From an uncultured Clostridia bacterium (GTDB lineage: Bacteria; Bacillota; Clostridia; Oscillospirales; Oscillospiraceae), in assembly GCA_945486035.1 (NCBI GenBank), contig CALYTB010000011.1, forward strand, positions 1 to 33,105: a stretch of 33,105 nt of DNA, in the 5' to 3' direction. The notes beneath the pieces were generated by a model. That model was not told the DNA's origin. It ran no database searches and saw only the letters and a program-made list of their open reading frames with translations. Each line of letters opens with the position of its first letter. Within the stretch, counting starts at the first letter, position 1. The position numbers and the translations under genes are program-made. Shown here in pieces: positions 21,533 to 30,860 of the stretch.

Positions 21533-22965
21533 TGTGCCTGTCCTTTCTTGGAAATGGCTTTTACTTGTGGGTAAATAATCTTCCAAGCTATAAAAAGATT
21601 AATGAGTAGGAAACTGCACCCTACAATAAGCCTTATCCAGAAATACTCTACTAACCATATGCTAAATACATTGATCAGCAAGATGCCTGCTACAAACCCA
21701 AGAATCGCATTTGTGTTAAACATCTGCTTCCCGGCAATTCTCTTCGCAATATTATAATGGAAGACAAAATAAGCTGCGTAGGAAATCAACGTTGTATAGG
21801 CGGCGGCTTGGTACCCATAACTGCTGATTGCAAAGTAGTTTAGAACTATATTCAAAACCGCCGCGCCCATCGTTCCAAGTGCGATCATATGAGTCTTCTT
21901 ATAGTAATACTCAATTGCCGACGGTATCGTGTAAAGGAAGGTGAAATACGTACAACACAGAAGCGGAATGACCACATACTTTGCATCCTGATATGTCGCT
22001 GAACCCATTATCAGTATGATCTCAGGACCGGCAATCATCAGACAGCCAAGTAAAACAAACATGCCATAAGCGTAGTAAGTTGAGAATTTTTTTATCGACT
22101 CATGATCTCCCGCGGCCATCTTCTCATAGAACCAAGGCCCCCATACTGTATCCAGCGAGGTGGTCGTAACCTTCACAAGTTCTTCGATATTCACACCCAA
22201 GCTGTAAATGCCAGCCTGAGAAACGCCGACCATGGACTTGATCATAACACGGTCGAAAGAAGACAGGATGATCTGTGATAGACCATGTGGGATGATCGGA
22301 AGGCTATACGAAACCGCAAATCTCCAAAATGCTTTGTTGTAGCGTGGTTTCTCTTTCCTGAAAGAACTGGCATAAATAAAAATTGCAATACACACCATCG
22401 GCAAAGCACTACCTATAATCCGCCCCATGTACCGCTCATTTATGAAGAGCGTATACATTAGGATCAAGGAAAGGACGAGGTTAGTCAGTGTGTTAACTAA
22501 GGATATTTTCAGGAAGTCCTGATATCGATAGCTTAAACTCACTTTGCCATTATAGATCATTATAATCGCGTTGGCAAACGAATGGCACAGGAGGATATTC
22601 AGAACGATTCTGTTGAGATCAAGTAGGTTCTGAAACGATCCAGAAAAAAGGTTTACTATCACAAGGAGCGATGACAAAACAATCAGTGGTATGATAAGGA
22701 TTGATGATAAATATTCATTGAATCTTTCCTTATATTCATATTTGGCATTCTTTAGTGTACTGTGCAGAGCCAGCGCAATAAACACAGAAATTATGCCATC
22801 ATAGGTCATATATATACTATAGGTTCCATAATCCGCTGTGGACATTATTCGAGTAAATAGCGGAACAGTAAGGAAATTAATTCCCTTGAGTAGATAATTT
22901 CCCACTGTATAGCCAATCCCAGCCTTAATTACCCTGTTAGACTTACTTGCTATACAATTTCGCAT
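21529..22965 (-). CDS. Polysaccharide flippase (Wzx-like, MOP superfamily)
   Basis: GIGYTVGNYLLKGINFLTVPLFTRIMSTADYGTYSIYMTYDGIISVF, multiple TM helices. Confidence 0.92.
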   Translation of the reverse strand: MRNCIASKSNRVIKAGIGYTVGNYLLKGINFLTVPLFTRIMSTADYGTYSIYMTYDGIISVFIALALHSTLKNAKYEYKERFNEYLSSILIIPLIVLSSLLVIVNLFSGSFQNLLDLNRIVLNILLCHSFANAIIMIYNGKVSLSYRYQDFLKISLVNTLTNLVLSLILMYTLFINERYMGRIIGSALPMVCIAIFIYASSFRKEKPRYNKAFWRFAVSYSLPIIPHGLSQIILSSFDRVMIKSMVGVSQAGIYSLGVNIEELVKVTTTSLDTVWGPWFYEKMAAGDHESIKKFSTYYAYGMFVLLGCLMIAGPEIILIMGSATYQDAKYVVIPLLCCTYFTFLYTIPSAIEYYYKKTHMIALGTMGAAVLNIVLNYFAISSYGYQAAAYTTLISYAAYFVFHYNIAKRIAGKQMFNTNAILGFVAGILLINVFSIWLVEYFWIRLIVGCSFLLINLFIAWKIIYPQVKAISKKGQAQ

Positions 22966-22992
22966 ACCTTGTCCTTCCTTATATGCGATATT

Positions 22993-24210
22993 TCAAATTA
23001 TTTTATGTGGCTTTTCCTCGTTTCCAGAACATAATGGAAAAAGGAAAAACAAAAAAAGTGTCATCTTCGCAATTTGCTCTGAATTGAGAAAAACAATAAA
23101 TGTACCGCAAAGGAATAATATGCTAACAATTGAAGAATTAAAATACTGCCTTATGCCCCATAAAAATTGCCACGAATATGCAAGAAAAAATGGAATACCA
23201 AGATACATCAACATTGCTGAAAACGAATTAGAGTTATCTGTTACATTGACTGCATTTAAGGCTTTGTCTGTATAAGTGTTAAAAAGGCCAAAACCTGTAA
23301 GAGGTCTTTCTAAACCAATTCGGATGGCTTGTAAAGTATCGTTCGATCTCTCTGAGAAGGATCCTTGTCTATGAACAATCTTGTCTCTGATCATATGGGT
23401 ACTGTTCTCTCTGACTAAAAACACAACGATAACCACAAACACTACCAGACCAACTAAATACCTTGTTGACTTTTCTTCCTTTTCTTTCTGAAAAGTTTTC
23501 CTATTTCTTTTCTGAAACACAATTGCCATAAGGACAAGGAAAAACTCAATATACCCAGTAATCGCTAAAGTCGAAAACAAAGTTATCGAGTAAACAATAA
23601 AATATACCATTCTTTTTTTAGGAGGAATACTTACATCAGCAAGCAAGACAAATGCAACCGCAATATTAATGAAAATTGCAAAAGCGGGGGACTCCCAAAA
23701 AATTCCTGCATTTCGATGAAAAATATACCATCTACCTAAAGTATGATAAAATGTATAGATATAAAATTTATTTTTAAACCATATTTCTCTTGTACCTGGT
23801 AATGAAATGCCTATTTCGCTAGTTAAAAAGCAAACCAAGCTTAAAATACAAAGCCAAAAAAGCACCCTGCAGTAATTTGTTGTAAACGTTTTTCTTGTTA
23901 TGTTAGATGTAATAATAGCAATCGAAAATAACTGAATCAGTAGAATAACAATATCACTATTCAGTTCCAAAAACTTTATATTTAGAATAGAATTTAAAAG
24001 AACCACACCCAAAACACCTAACAAGGTATTGAACTGTTTGCGACCAATTTGTGGGTGTAAAATGATATAGACAAATGCAATTCCAAGAAGCACAAACATT
24101 GTAAACTTCATGTTAAAAATGCATAATGTCAACGATCCAGTGGATAGAATAATCCACAGGGTAGCAAATAGGTCTAATCCTTTTTGCAGTTTATCTTTAG
24201 AGAGAGCCAT
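22993..24210 (-). CDS. O-antigen/polysaccharide polymerase-like membrane protein (Wzy-like)
   Basis: About 10 hydrophobic segments, loop with GSFSERSNDTLQAIRIGLERPLTGFGLFNTYTDKALN typical of Wzy/O-antigen ligase-like proteins; position next to the flippase. Confidence 0.75.
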   Translation of the reverse strand: MALSKDKLQKGLDLFATLWIILSTGSLTLCIFNMKFTMFVLLGIAFVYIILHPQIGRKQFNTLLGVLGVVLLNSILNIKFLELNSDIVILLIQLFSIAIITSNITRKTFTTNYCRVLFWLCILSLVCFLTSEIGISLPGTREIWFKNKFYIYTFYHTLGRWYIFHRNAGIFWESPAFAIFINIAVAFVLLADVSIPPKKRMVYFIVYSITLFSTLAITGYIEFFLVLMAIVFQKRNRKTFQKEKEEKSTRYLVGLVVFVVIVVFLVRENSTHMIRDKIVHRQGSFSERSNDTLQAIRIGLERPLTGFGLFNTYTDKALNAVNVTDNSNSFSAMLMYLGIPFFLAYSWQFLWGIRQYFNSSIVSILFLCGTFIVFLNSEQIAKMTLFLFFLFPLCSGNEEKPHKII

Positions 24211-24285
24211 TTTCTCTTCCTTCTTTTGAATTATTACTCATATTTTTGTAGGCTCATAATGCAGGCTTTACTATCAATGTTTACA

Positions 24286-25053
24286 TTATGATTGTAAATA
24301 AGGTTTTTTAAAGTGACGAACAATATGTGCCAATTTGGTGCGCCAATATTTCATATTTCTGAAAAGCAGTATCTTAAGCTTTGGAGCGCCATAAAGCATC
24401 GGTATTCTATCACATTCATCTAAAACCTTCCTTAGATTACTGTCACTTGCCCCTCCGGCTTTCATTTCAACAAGCTCTTTGTCGATATATTTGAACTTCA
24501 TTCCTGCTTTTTGCATACGTACCATCATCTCCTGATCCATGGCGAACCGGAACGAAGTGTCAAATAGCCCAACTTTATCATACACCTGCTTTTTTACAAA
24601 GGTAGCTGGATGCATGATTACCATGTTGAACATTAAATTATGGAGATCTGGGCTGGCTTTTCTAACATACCTAAATCCATGCGTTTCATCATTCCATACG
24701 ATGTTTCCATACAGAATATCGGTATCCATATGTTTGCTGACAGTTTGTAATGCATCCGAGAATAGGCAATCACCCGCATTAATAATGGAAACAATTTCAC
24801 CCTCAGCCTGACTTACACCTTTATTAAACGCATCGCTAATACCCCCATCTGGTTCCGATTTGAACTTAATTCTAATTCCTTTATCCGCAAATAAAGATAG
24901 ATACTTTTCAATCACATCAACAGTTCCATCCTTTGATGCACCATCGACAATAATATATTCAAAGTCGGAATAATTCTGATCGAGGACTGACTTTAACGTA
25001 TCCTCAATATCATCAGCCGCATTGTAGGCAATTGTAACTATCGAAAATCTCAT
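24286..25053 (-). CDS. Glycosyltransferase family 2
   Basis: MRFSIVTIAYNAADDIEDTLKSVLDQNYSDFEYIIVDGASKDGTVDVI, GGISDAFNKGVSQAEGEIVSIINAGD. Confidence 0.93.
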   Translation of the reverse strand: MRFSIVTIAYNAADDIEDTLKSVLDQNYSDFEYIIVDGASKDGTVDVIEKYLSLFADKGIRIKFKSEPDGGISDAFNKGVSQAEGEIVSIINAGDCLFSDALQTVSKHMDTDILYGNIVWNDETHGFRYVRKASPDLHNLMFNMVIMHPATFVKKQVYDKVGLFDTSFRFAMDQEMMVRMQKAGMKFKYIDKELVEMKAGGASDSNLRKVLDECDRIPMLYGAPKLKILLFRNMKYWRTKLAHIVRHFKKPYLQS

Positions 25054-25201
25054 ATTCCTTCCCTCCGAAATCTCCCTGTTTTGTTGCATTCCGGAAAGTG
25101 CCTAGTTTTTGGCACCAATCACAGCACAACTATGCCGAATATCCAGTTTTCAACACCATAGCACATGTACTATCGTTCAGAAGTGATTTTCCCCTAGGCT
25201 A

Positions 25202-26119
25202 TCACTTCCAGTAGCTTCCACCCTCGACAATATTTCTTCTTTTGGGTGTTTCCTCATCAGAAGGATATACCCAGTATTGATTGAAATGAGATGCCCACTC
25301 GGGCCAGTTATCCCATCGTTTGCCCCTTATGCCAAACAACACCTGAAGATCACTTGCCATATGAATAGCCTGCTTTCCCATACTCTTTATATGGGCGGCA
25401 AGGGGTATCCCATAGGCTCCCGCTCCAATTAATGCAATATCAAAATCTTTTTTTTCAATCTCATCCTCCATGTATTGTAAGGCATCAAACCACGAGGGAA
25501 AGTCAATATACTCGCTTTCTCCCGCACTGGATTGAACTGCTCGAATAAATTCAAGTGATGCAAAAGTCGGCAAACACTTCTTTCCAAAAAGTTTGTCGCG
25601 GACCTCATACTGGTTCCTCATGGTTTCAGCGAATGGGTGAACAATAAGGACCTTTTTTCCTTCCAATGAAATCGTCCATGGCTCGTCAAGGAAAAGCACA
25701 AAATTCGTCCGTAGTTCAAGTAATTTGACATCTCTCGGAGCATATTTTTTGATTAACGCCGCCTCGCCAACGCATCCCCAGGTAAAAATGCCATTTGCAC
25801 ACTTGACAGAGTCAGAATACACGCTACAGAACTTGTCTATACTTCCTACATCATTTGGAAATACACCCGCATTAAATTTGATATTGTGGATATTTCTCTC
25901 TTCATATGGTTTGTGCTTAATCCACTTATACACCGTTCTGCTTTCCTCAGCTCCAAGCCGACACAGCATAAAAGGTTCATCCGTGTTGATCAGATTAGAG
26001 ATATATTCAGTTCCTGCACTAGCATCTAAAATTGGTTTACCAATGTAATTTAATTTATAAGAACTCTCGCGATAGATTCTTTTCAGTTTTTGAACCACCC
26101 TAAGATCATTGTCGGCCAT
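25202..26119 (-). CDS. GT-D fold (DUF1792-like) glycosyltransferase
   Basis: FMLCRLGAEESRTVYKWI, NAGVFPND, KKVLIVHPFAETMRNQY, DIALIGAGAYGIPLAAHIKSMGKQAIHMASDLQVLFGIRGKRWD. Confidence 0.75.
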   Translation of the reverse strand: MADNDLRVVQKLKRIYRESSYKLNYIGKPILDASAGTEYISNLINTDEPFMLCRLGAEESRTVYKWIKHKPYEERNIHNIKFNAGVFPNDVGSIDKFCSVYSDSVKCANGIFTWGCVGEAALIKKYAPRDVKLLELRTNFVLFLDEPWTISLEGKKVLIVHPFAETMRNQYEVRDKLFGKKCLPTFASLEFIRAVQSSAGESEYIDFPSWFDALQYMEDEIEKKDFDIALIGAGAYGIPLAAHIKSMGKQAIHMASDLQVLFGIRGKRWDNWPEWASHFNQYWVYPSDEETPKRRNIVEGGSYWK

Positions 26120-26269
26120 TTTTCTATACTCCTAATTTGCAATTTTCAACTTCTCTGCAGATTACCATAAGTAGTTGTAGGAAAATACAACTTCTAATTA
26201 ATATCCCCTTTGGTTTTCGAATTCTAACCTTCAAAAGTGTTAATTATGGTTCGTCCTGTACTCAAATAC

Positions 26270-27451
26270 TCACACTATTCTACGATATATTTCCATTAGC
26301 TGATGATAATTTGCAAAAGGACTAAATTCTTGTAAATACTTTTTGTATGCTTTTTCCCCAAAACAATCCATATCCATCTGTTCACTTCGCATGACCGCAT
26401 TCATTAAACTGATTTCGTCATCATATTTATACTTTAGTCCCGTGATTCCTTCCTCAACCAGGCTTCCAATATTACCGATATCACCAGTAATCACAGGTTT
26501 ATGAGCAGCATACGATTCAATAATTACCATTCCAAATGTTTCATAAATCTGCGAGGGCACAATTACGGCCTTACATTCCGAGATAAGCTTTGCTATTTCT
26601 TGATGATCAATATAGCCAAGCAGTAACACATTATCTAATCCACGTGCTTTTACCCACTCTCTTTTCTCGTCGAGCAAAGGGCCATCCCCCGCTACTAGTA
26701 ATTGCATCTTTGGCATCTTAGAAAAAGCAGATAAAAGCAATTGGATCCCTTTGATTTCTTCAATTCTTCCAACGAAGAGATAATAATCAGCTCTCTCTCC
26801 TCCCTGCAAATTCTCAGTACTTTCAAATGTAAAGTTCGGCTTGATAAATACCCTATCCGGCGGCATTTGTTTGAGCTTGAGCAGTTTTTCTTTATTGAAC
26901 TCCGTGAGGCAGATGTAATTGATCTTTCCGTAAACCCCAGTCATTCTGTGGATCGCTGTGCTGATTACACAGGCCAACGTCTGCATTCTGCTCCCCCGGT
27001 AGCATTTATGCTTCACCGCGCACCAAAGCCCATGTTCCACGCAGTCCTCGCAGATATGTCCATCCCTGTAGAAAGTCGCCCCGGGGCAAAGCAGCCTAAA
27101 ATTATGGACAGTCTGGACAACCGGTACTCCACACTTCAATGCCGCATAGTACACGGCAGGGCTTACCAAATTGAGCGTATTATGAACATGTACGATATCT
27201 ATTTGATTCTGTTTGATTAGGTTCTTGATTTCCCGATATGTTCTGGGATTAAAAATAGTAGTAAAAGGAAGTCCCAGCTTTTGCAGCTTGGACATTTGCT
27301 TTATTTCAGAGTTGTGCCTACTGTAAAGTATCACAACATGGCCGTGCTCTTCCAGCATCCTCTTTTCGTTCGCTACAACCGTATCTTCCCCTCCGGGAAT
27401 CTGGTAGTAGTTGTGAACCATTAGGATTCTCTGCTTCTTGTTCTCCTCCAC
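26270..27451 (-). CDS. Glycosyltransferase family 4
   Basis: MVHNYYQIPGGEDTVVANEKRMLEEHGH, HVHNTLNLVSPAVYYAALKCGVPVVQTVHNFRLLCPGATFYRDG, VPSQIYETFGMVIIESYAAHKPVI. Confidence 0.94.
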   Translation of the reverse strand: MEENKKQRILMVHNYYQIPGGEDTVVANEKRMLEEHGHVVILYSRHNSEIKQMSKLQKLGLPFTTIFNPRTYREIKNLIKQNQIDIVHVHNTLNLVSPAVYYAALKCGVPVVQTVHNFRLLCPGATFYRDGHICEDCVEHGLWCAVKHKCYRGSRMQTLACVISTAIHRMTGVYGKINYICLTEFNKEKLLKLKQMPPDRVFIKPNFTFESTENLQGGERADYYLFVGRIEEIKGIQLLLSAFSKMPKMQLLVAGDGPLLDEKREWVKARGLDNVLLLGYIDHQEIAKLISECKAVIVPSQIYETFGMVIIESYAAHKPVITGDIGNIGSLVEEGITGLKYKYDDEISLMNAVMRSEQMDMDCFGEKAYKKYLQEFSPFANYHQLMEIYRRIV

Positions 27452-27460
27452 CCTGATCCT

Positions 27461-28249
27461 CTACTTTCCCCTTACCATCGCATTCCAGATAAACTTCGTA
27501 TTCGTATGCAGATACCGCCTGAACAGTCTCTTCGGGTCCTGCATCAGACGGTACACCCATTCCAGATTGCTCTTCTGCATCCACTCCGGGGCCCGGTCAA
27601 TGTTCCCGGCGTGATAATCAAATCCTGCGCCCACACCAAGCATCAGGCCATGGATTCTCCCCTGGTGATCTGCCATCCATTTTTCCTGCTTCGGCGCACC
27701 AAGGCCAACCCAGACGAAGTCCGGCTTGGTTTCGTTGATTCTGTCAACAATTTCTCTGTCCTCGTCATCCGTCATGGGTCGAAACGGCGGGCTGTACATT
27801 CCCGCGATCTGGATGCCGGGATAGGTTTCGTCCAGAACATTTCTCAGCTTCTCCAGGGTTTCCTCCGTAGAGCCATAGAAATAGTGTCGGAAGCCCTTCT
27901 CCGCGGAAATCTTGAAGATCTCACCCATCAGGCTCGGCCCAGTGGTGCGCTGCATCTGGGCATAGCCCCGCTTTCTGCCGACGGAGGACAGCGGCCCCCC
28001 GTCCGGTATTGCCATGATTCCCCCGTTTTGAATTCTGCAATACTCAGGGTCTTCGTAAGCGGTTACCGTGGTATGGACATTCGCCACACAGACATAGTCC
28101 CCGGAAAGCTCCCGGACATTGCTGCTCAGGTAGTCCACCAACCACTCCATATCAATCGCGGCTATCTCCACGCCCATAATATTGCACGTTGGAATCGCGG
28201 ATTTGTCCACAGTCCGATGATAGGAATCACAACATGTCAACGCACCCAT
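27461..28249 (-). CDS. WecG/TagA/CpsF family glycosyltransferase (GT26)
   Basis: NIMGVEIAAIDMEWLVDYL, IPDGGPLSSVGRKRGY, RTTGPSLMGEIFKISAEKGFRHYFYGSTEETLEKL, FVWVGLGAPKQEKWMADH, GVGAGFDYHAGNIDRAPEWMQKSNLEWVYRL. Confidence 0.95.
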   Translation of the reverse strand: MGALTCCDSYHRTVDKSAIPTCNIMGVEIAAIDMEWLVDYLSSNVRELSGDYVCVANVHTTVTAYEDPEYCRIQNGGIMAIPDGGPLSSVGRKRGYAQMQRTTGPSLMGEIFKISAEKGFRHYFYGSTEETLEKLRNVLDETYPGIQIAGMYSPPFRPMTDDEDREIVDRINETKPDFVWVGLGAPKQEKWMADHQGRIHGLMLGVGAGFDYHAGNIDRAPEWMQKSNLEWVYRLMQDPKRLFRRYLHTNTKFIWNAMVRGK

Positions 28250-28272
28250 TTGCCTACCGCCTCACACTTTTC

Positions 28273-29523
28273 TTAATCCCTCCGGAAAAGATCCCTCGTA
28301 TAGACCTTCTCCCTCACATCATCCAGCACACTGTCATACCGGTTCGCGATAATGGCGCCACTCTGCCGTTTGAACTCCTCCAGGTCGTTCACCACACGGC
28401 TGCCGAAGAAGCGGTCGCCGTCGCGCAGGGTGGGCTCGTAGATGATCACCGTTGCGCCCTTGGCCTTGATGCGCTTCATCACGCCCTGGATGCTGCTCTG
28501 GCGGAAGTTGTCGGAGTTCGCCTTCATGGTCAGCCGGTACACGCCCACCACGACTTCCCGCTCCTTGCTTTCATCCCAGCTGTCGTTGGCGCAGTAGGCC
28601 CCGGCGATTTCCAGCACCCGGTCGGCGATGAAGTCCTTCCGGGTCCGGTTACTCTCGACAATCGCCTCGATCAGGTTCTCCGGCACGTCCTGGTAGTTGG
28701 CCAGCAGCTGCTTGGTGTCCTTGGGCAGGCAGTAGCCCCCGTAGCCGAAGCTGGGGTTATTGTAGTGGCTCCCGATCCGGGGGTCCAGGCACACGCCGTC
28801 GATGATCTGACGGGTGTTCAGGCCCTTCATCTCCGCGTAGGTGTCCAGCTCGTTGAAGAAGCTGACCCGCAGCGCCAGATACGTATTGGCGAACAGCTTC
28901 ACGGCCTCCGCCTCGGTGAAGCCCATGTACAGCGTGTCGATGTCCTCCTTGATGGCTCCCTCCTGCAGCAGCCGCGCGAACACCTGGGCCGCCCGCACCA
29001 GCCGGGCGTTTTGGACATCCGTGCCCACAATGATCCGGCTGGGGTAGAGGTTGTCGTAGAGCGCCTTGCTCTCCCGCAGGAACTCCGGGCTGAAGAGGAT
29101 GTTGTCGCAGTGGAACTTCTCCCGGATGCTGGCCGTGAAGCCCACGGGGATGGTGGACTTTATGACCATAATGGCCTCGGGATTGCACTCGATGACCAGC
29201 CTGATCACATCCTCCACCGCGGAGGTGTCGAAGAAGTTCTTCTTGCTGTCGTAGTTGGTAGGCGCGGCAATGACCACGAAGTCCGCGTCGGAGTAGGCCT
29301 CCCTGGCATCCAGCGTGGCGGTCAGATCCAGTTCCTTCCCAGCCAGGTACTTCTCGATGTACTCGTCCTGGATGGGGGATTTCCGATTGTTGATCAGCTC
29401 CACCTTCTCGGGCACAATGTCCACCGCGGTGACCTTGTGATGCTGGGAAAGCAGCGTGGCGATGGACAGCCCCACATACCCGGTGCCCGCCACCGCGATT
29501 TTCAAATCCTCAAAATTTCTCAT
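28273..29523 (-). CDS. ugd: UDP-glucose 6-dehydrogenase (nucleotide sugar dehydrogenase)
   Basis: [102 protein letters not shown]. Confidence 0.95.
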   Translation of the reverse strand: MRNFEDLKIAVAGTGYVGLSIATLLSQHHKVTAVDIVPEKVELINNRKSPIQDEYIEKYLAGKELDLTATLDAREAYSDADFVVIAAPTNYDSKKNFFDTSAVEDVIRLVIECNPEAIMVIKSTIPVGFTASIREKFHCDNILFSPEFLRESKALYDNLYPSRIIVGTDVQNARLVRAAQVFARLLQEGAIKEDIDTLYMGFTEAEAVKLFANTYLALRVSFFNELDTYAEMKGLNTRQIIDGVCLDPRIGSHYNNPSFGYGGYCLPKDTKQLLANYQDVPENLIEAIVESNRTRKDFIADRVLEIAGAYCANDSWDESKEREVVVGVYRLTMKANSDNFRQSSIQGVMKRIKAKGATVIIYEPTLRDGDRFFGSRVVNDLEEFKRQSGAIIANRYDSVLDDVREKVYTRDLFRRD

Positions 29524-29994
29524 TCTCTTCCTCACATACCTTTGTCCAGGCAAAAAAGTGTACTGGTGAACCGGCGCGCTCCCACGTAAGCCAGGTGCAT
29601 AACAGCCTTGCATTTTGTCAATGCCGATGACAGTCACACCCGCAGCCCCGCGAAACCGCCGCTCCATCAGATCGCTGCCAAGAAAACCGGCAGCACTACT
29701 GACCAGAAACCTTTTGCCCTAGAAAGGAACCTTCCTCTTTTTTCGAAGCCCCAGCCTGTGCGTTTCCGCCCCAATCCCGGAGCTTTCCATCGGATATTAT
29801 ATACCTAAATTCTACATAAGTCAATCCATCCAGCCCTTTTCCTACCAGTTTCTCCCCCCTGGGGAGGGATTCAGACCTTGTGCCGGATTCTTTATGGAAA
29901 ATGACGAGTAAGGGACATCGGATGGGTTTTGCAAAGGAACGAAAGCGCGATTTGTAATCAGAAATGACAATTTCGTCATCCCGGATAACATAAC

Positions 29995-30022
29995 TGCGGC
30001 TTAGGTCAAAGCCTAAGCCGCA
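29995..30022. terminator. Stem-loop just downstream of the 92-aa minus-strand ORF
   Basis: TGCGGCTTAGG-TCAAAG-CCTAAGCCGCA, 11-bp perfect stem. Confidence 0.45.
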
Positions 30023-30034
30023 CTCGCGTATTTT

Positions 30035-30313
30035 TCAGTTATCTCCCCTGTGGTAACGGATCTTCATATGCTCGGAAGCGTTCTTCAGAACCAGGGAGAG
30101 CGCCTTTTCGGACGCTTCCCTGACCATGTCCGTGATCTTCCTGTTGGCTTCCTCCAGCACCCCGGCAGGTTCCCCGTTCAGAACTCTTTCATCATAATCA
30201 TTCAGCAGCTGCTGTCCCATGTTCAGAACCGCATTCCGGTACCGTTCATTGAAAATCAGGCCGCTCATATGGGCATCCGTCAGCGCCGCGATGAGCCTGC
30301 TGTGCCGGTACAT
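30035..30313 (-). CDS. Small hypothetical protein (92 aa)
   Basis: Intact ORF with AGGAG just upstream and a hairpin just downstream; MYRHSRLIAALTDAHMSGLIFNERYRNAVLNMGQQLLNDYDERV...; family not recognised. Confidence 0.5.
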   Translation of the reverse strand: MYRHSRLIAALTDAHMSGLIFNERYRNAVLNMGQQLLNDYDERVLNGEPAGVLEEANRKITDMVREASEKALSLVLKNASEHMKIRYHRGDN

Positions 30314-30606
30314 ATGCTCCTAAGAAAACGCCAAGCAAATCATCCGCGGCTGGACGGAGAATCGTTTGCCGCCAGCTTCTTCCGATGTACGCTCTGCTTT
30401 TCCGTTTCCAATGGAATATTTCAAATGATGATTGCGAAACTCGAATTGCACACGCGCGCATTCATCCATTTTCTTCTTTTCTTGGCGTTCATTTTCATTC
30501 ATAGCTTTCTCATTCCGGGAAAAGCTATGGTTGCGAAAAGGATTTGACCTTTTCTCCCGGAAAGCGACTTCGTTTTCCGGAAACTCACAAAAAGGAGAGA
30601 ATCACT

Positions 30607-30804
30607 ATGAGCAGCAACAACAACCAGCTGAACATCCCCAATGCCCGGGAGGCAATGGACAAGTTCAAAATGCAGGCCGCTTCTGAAGTCGGCGTGAACC
30701 TGAAGCAGGGCTACAACGGCGACCTGACCTCCCGCGAAGCCGGCTCCGTCGGCGGCCAGATGGTCAAGAAGATGATCGAGGCCTACGAGCAGGGCCTGCA
30801 GTAA
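30607..30804 (+). CDS. Alpha/beta-type small acid-soluble spore protein
   Basis: MSSNNNQLNIPNAREAMDKFKMQAASEVGVNLKQGYNGDLTSREAGSVGGQMVKKMIEAYEQGLQ (KxExAxE-VG...GDLTSREAGSVGGxMVKKMI pattern); AAGGAGAG upstream. Confidence 0.95.
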   Translation: MSSNNNQLNIPNAREAMDKFKMQAASEVGVNLKQGYNGDLTSREAGSVGGQMVKKMIEAYEQGLQ

Positions 30805-30811
30805 CAAGTAT

Positions 30812-30839
30812 GAGCGGACAGCCCTTCGGCTGCCCGCTC
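30812..30839 (+). terminator. Terminator hairpin after the SASP gene
   Basis: GAGCGGACAGCC-CTTC-GGCTGCCCGCTC then TATTTAT. Confidence 0.65.
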
Positions 30840-30860
30840 TATTTATCCATATGGAGAATT

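Noticed and set aside
28189-29589. 466-aa plus-strand ORF
   Set aside because: Antisense shadow of ugd.
30320-30502. 60-aa minus-strand ORF (MNENERQEKKKMDECARVQ...)
   Set aside because: No clear RBS or family; region overlaps the SASP leader structures.
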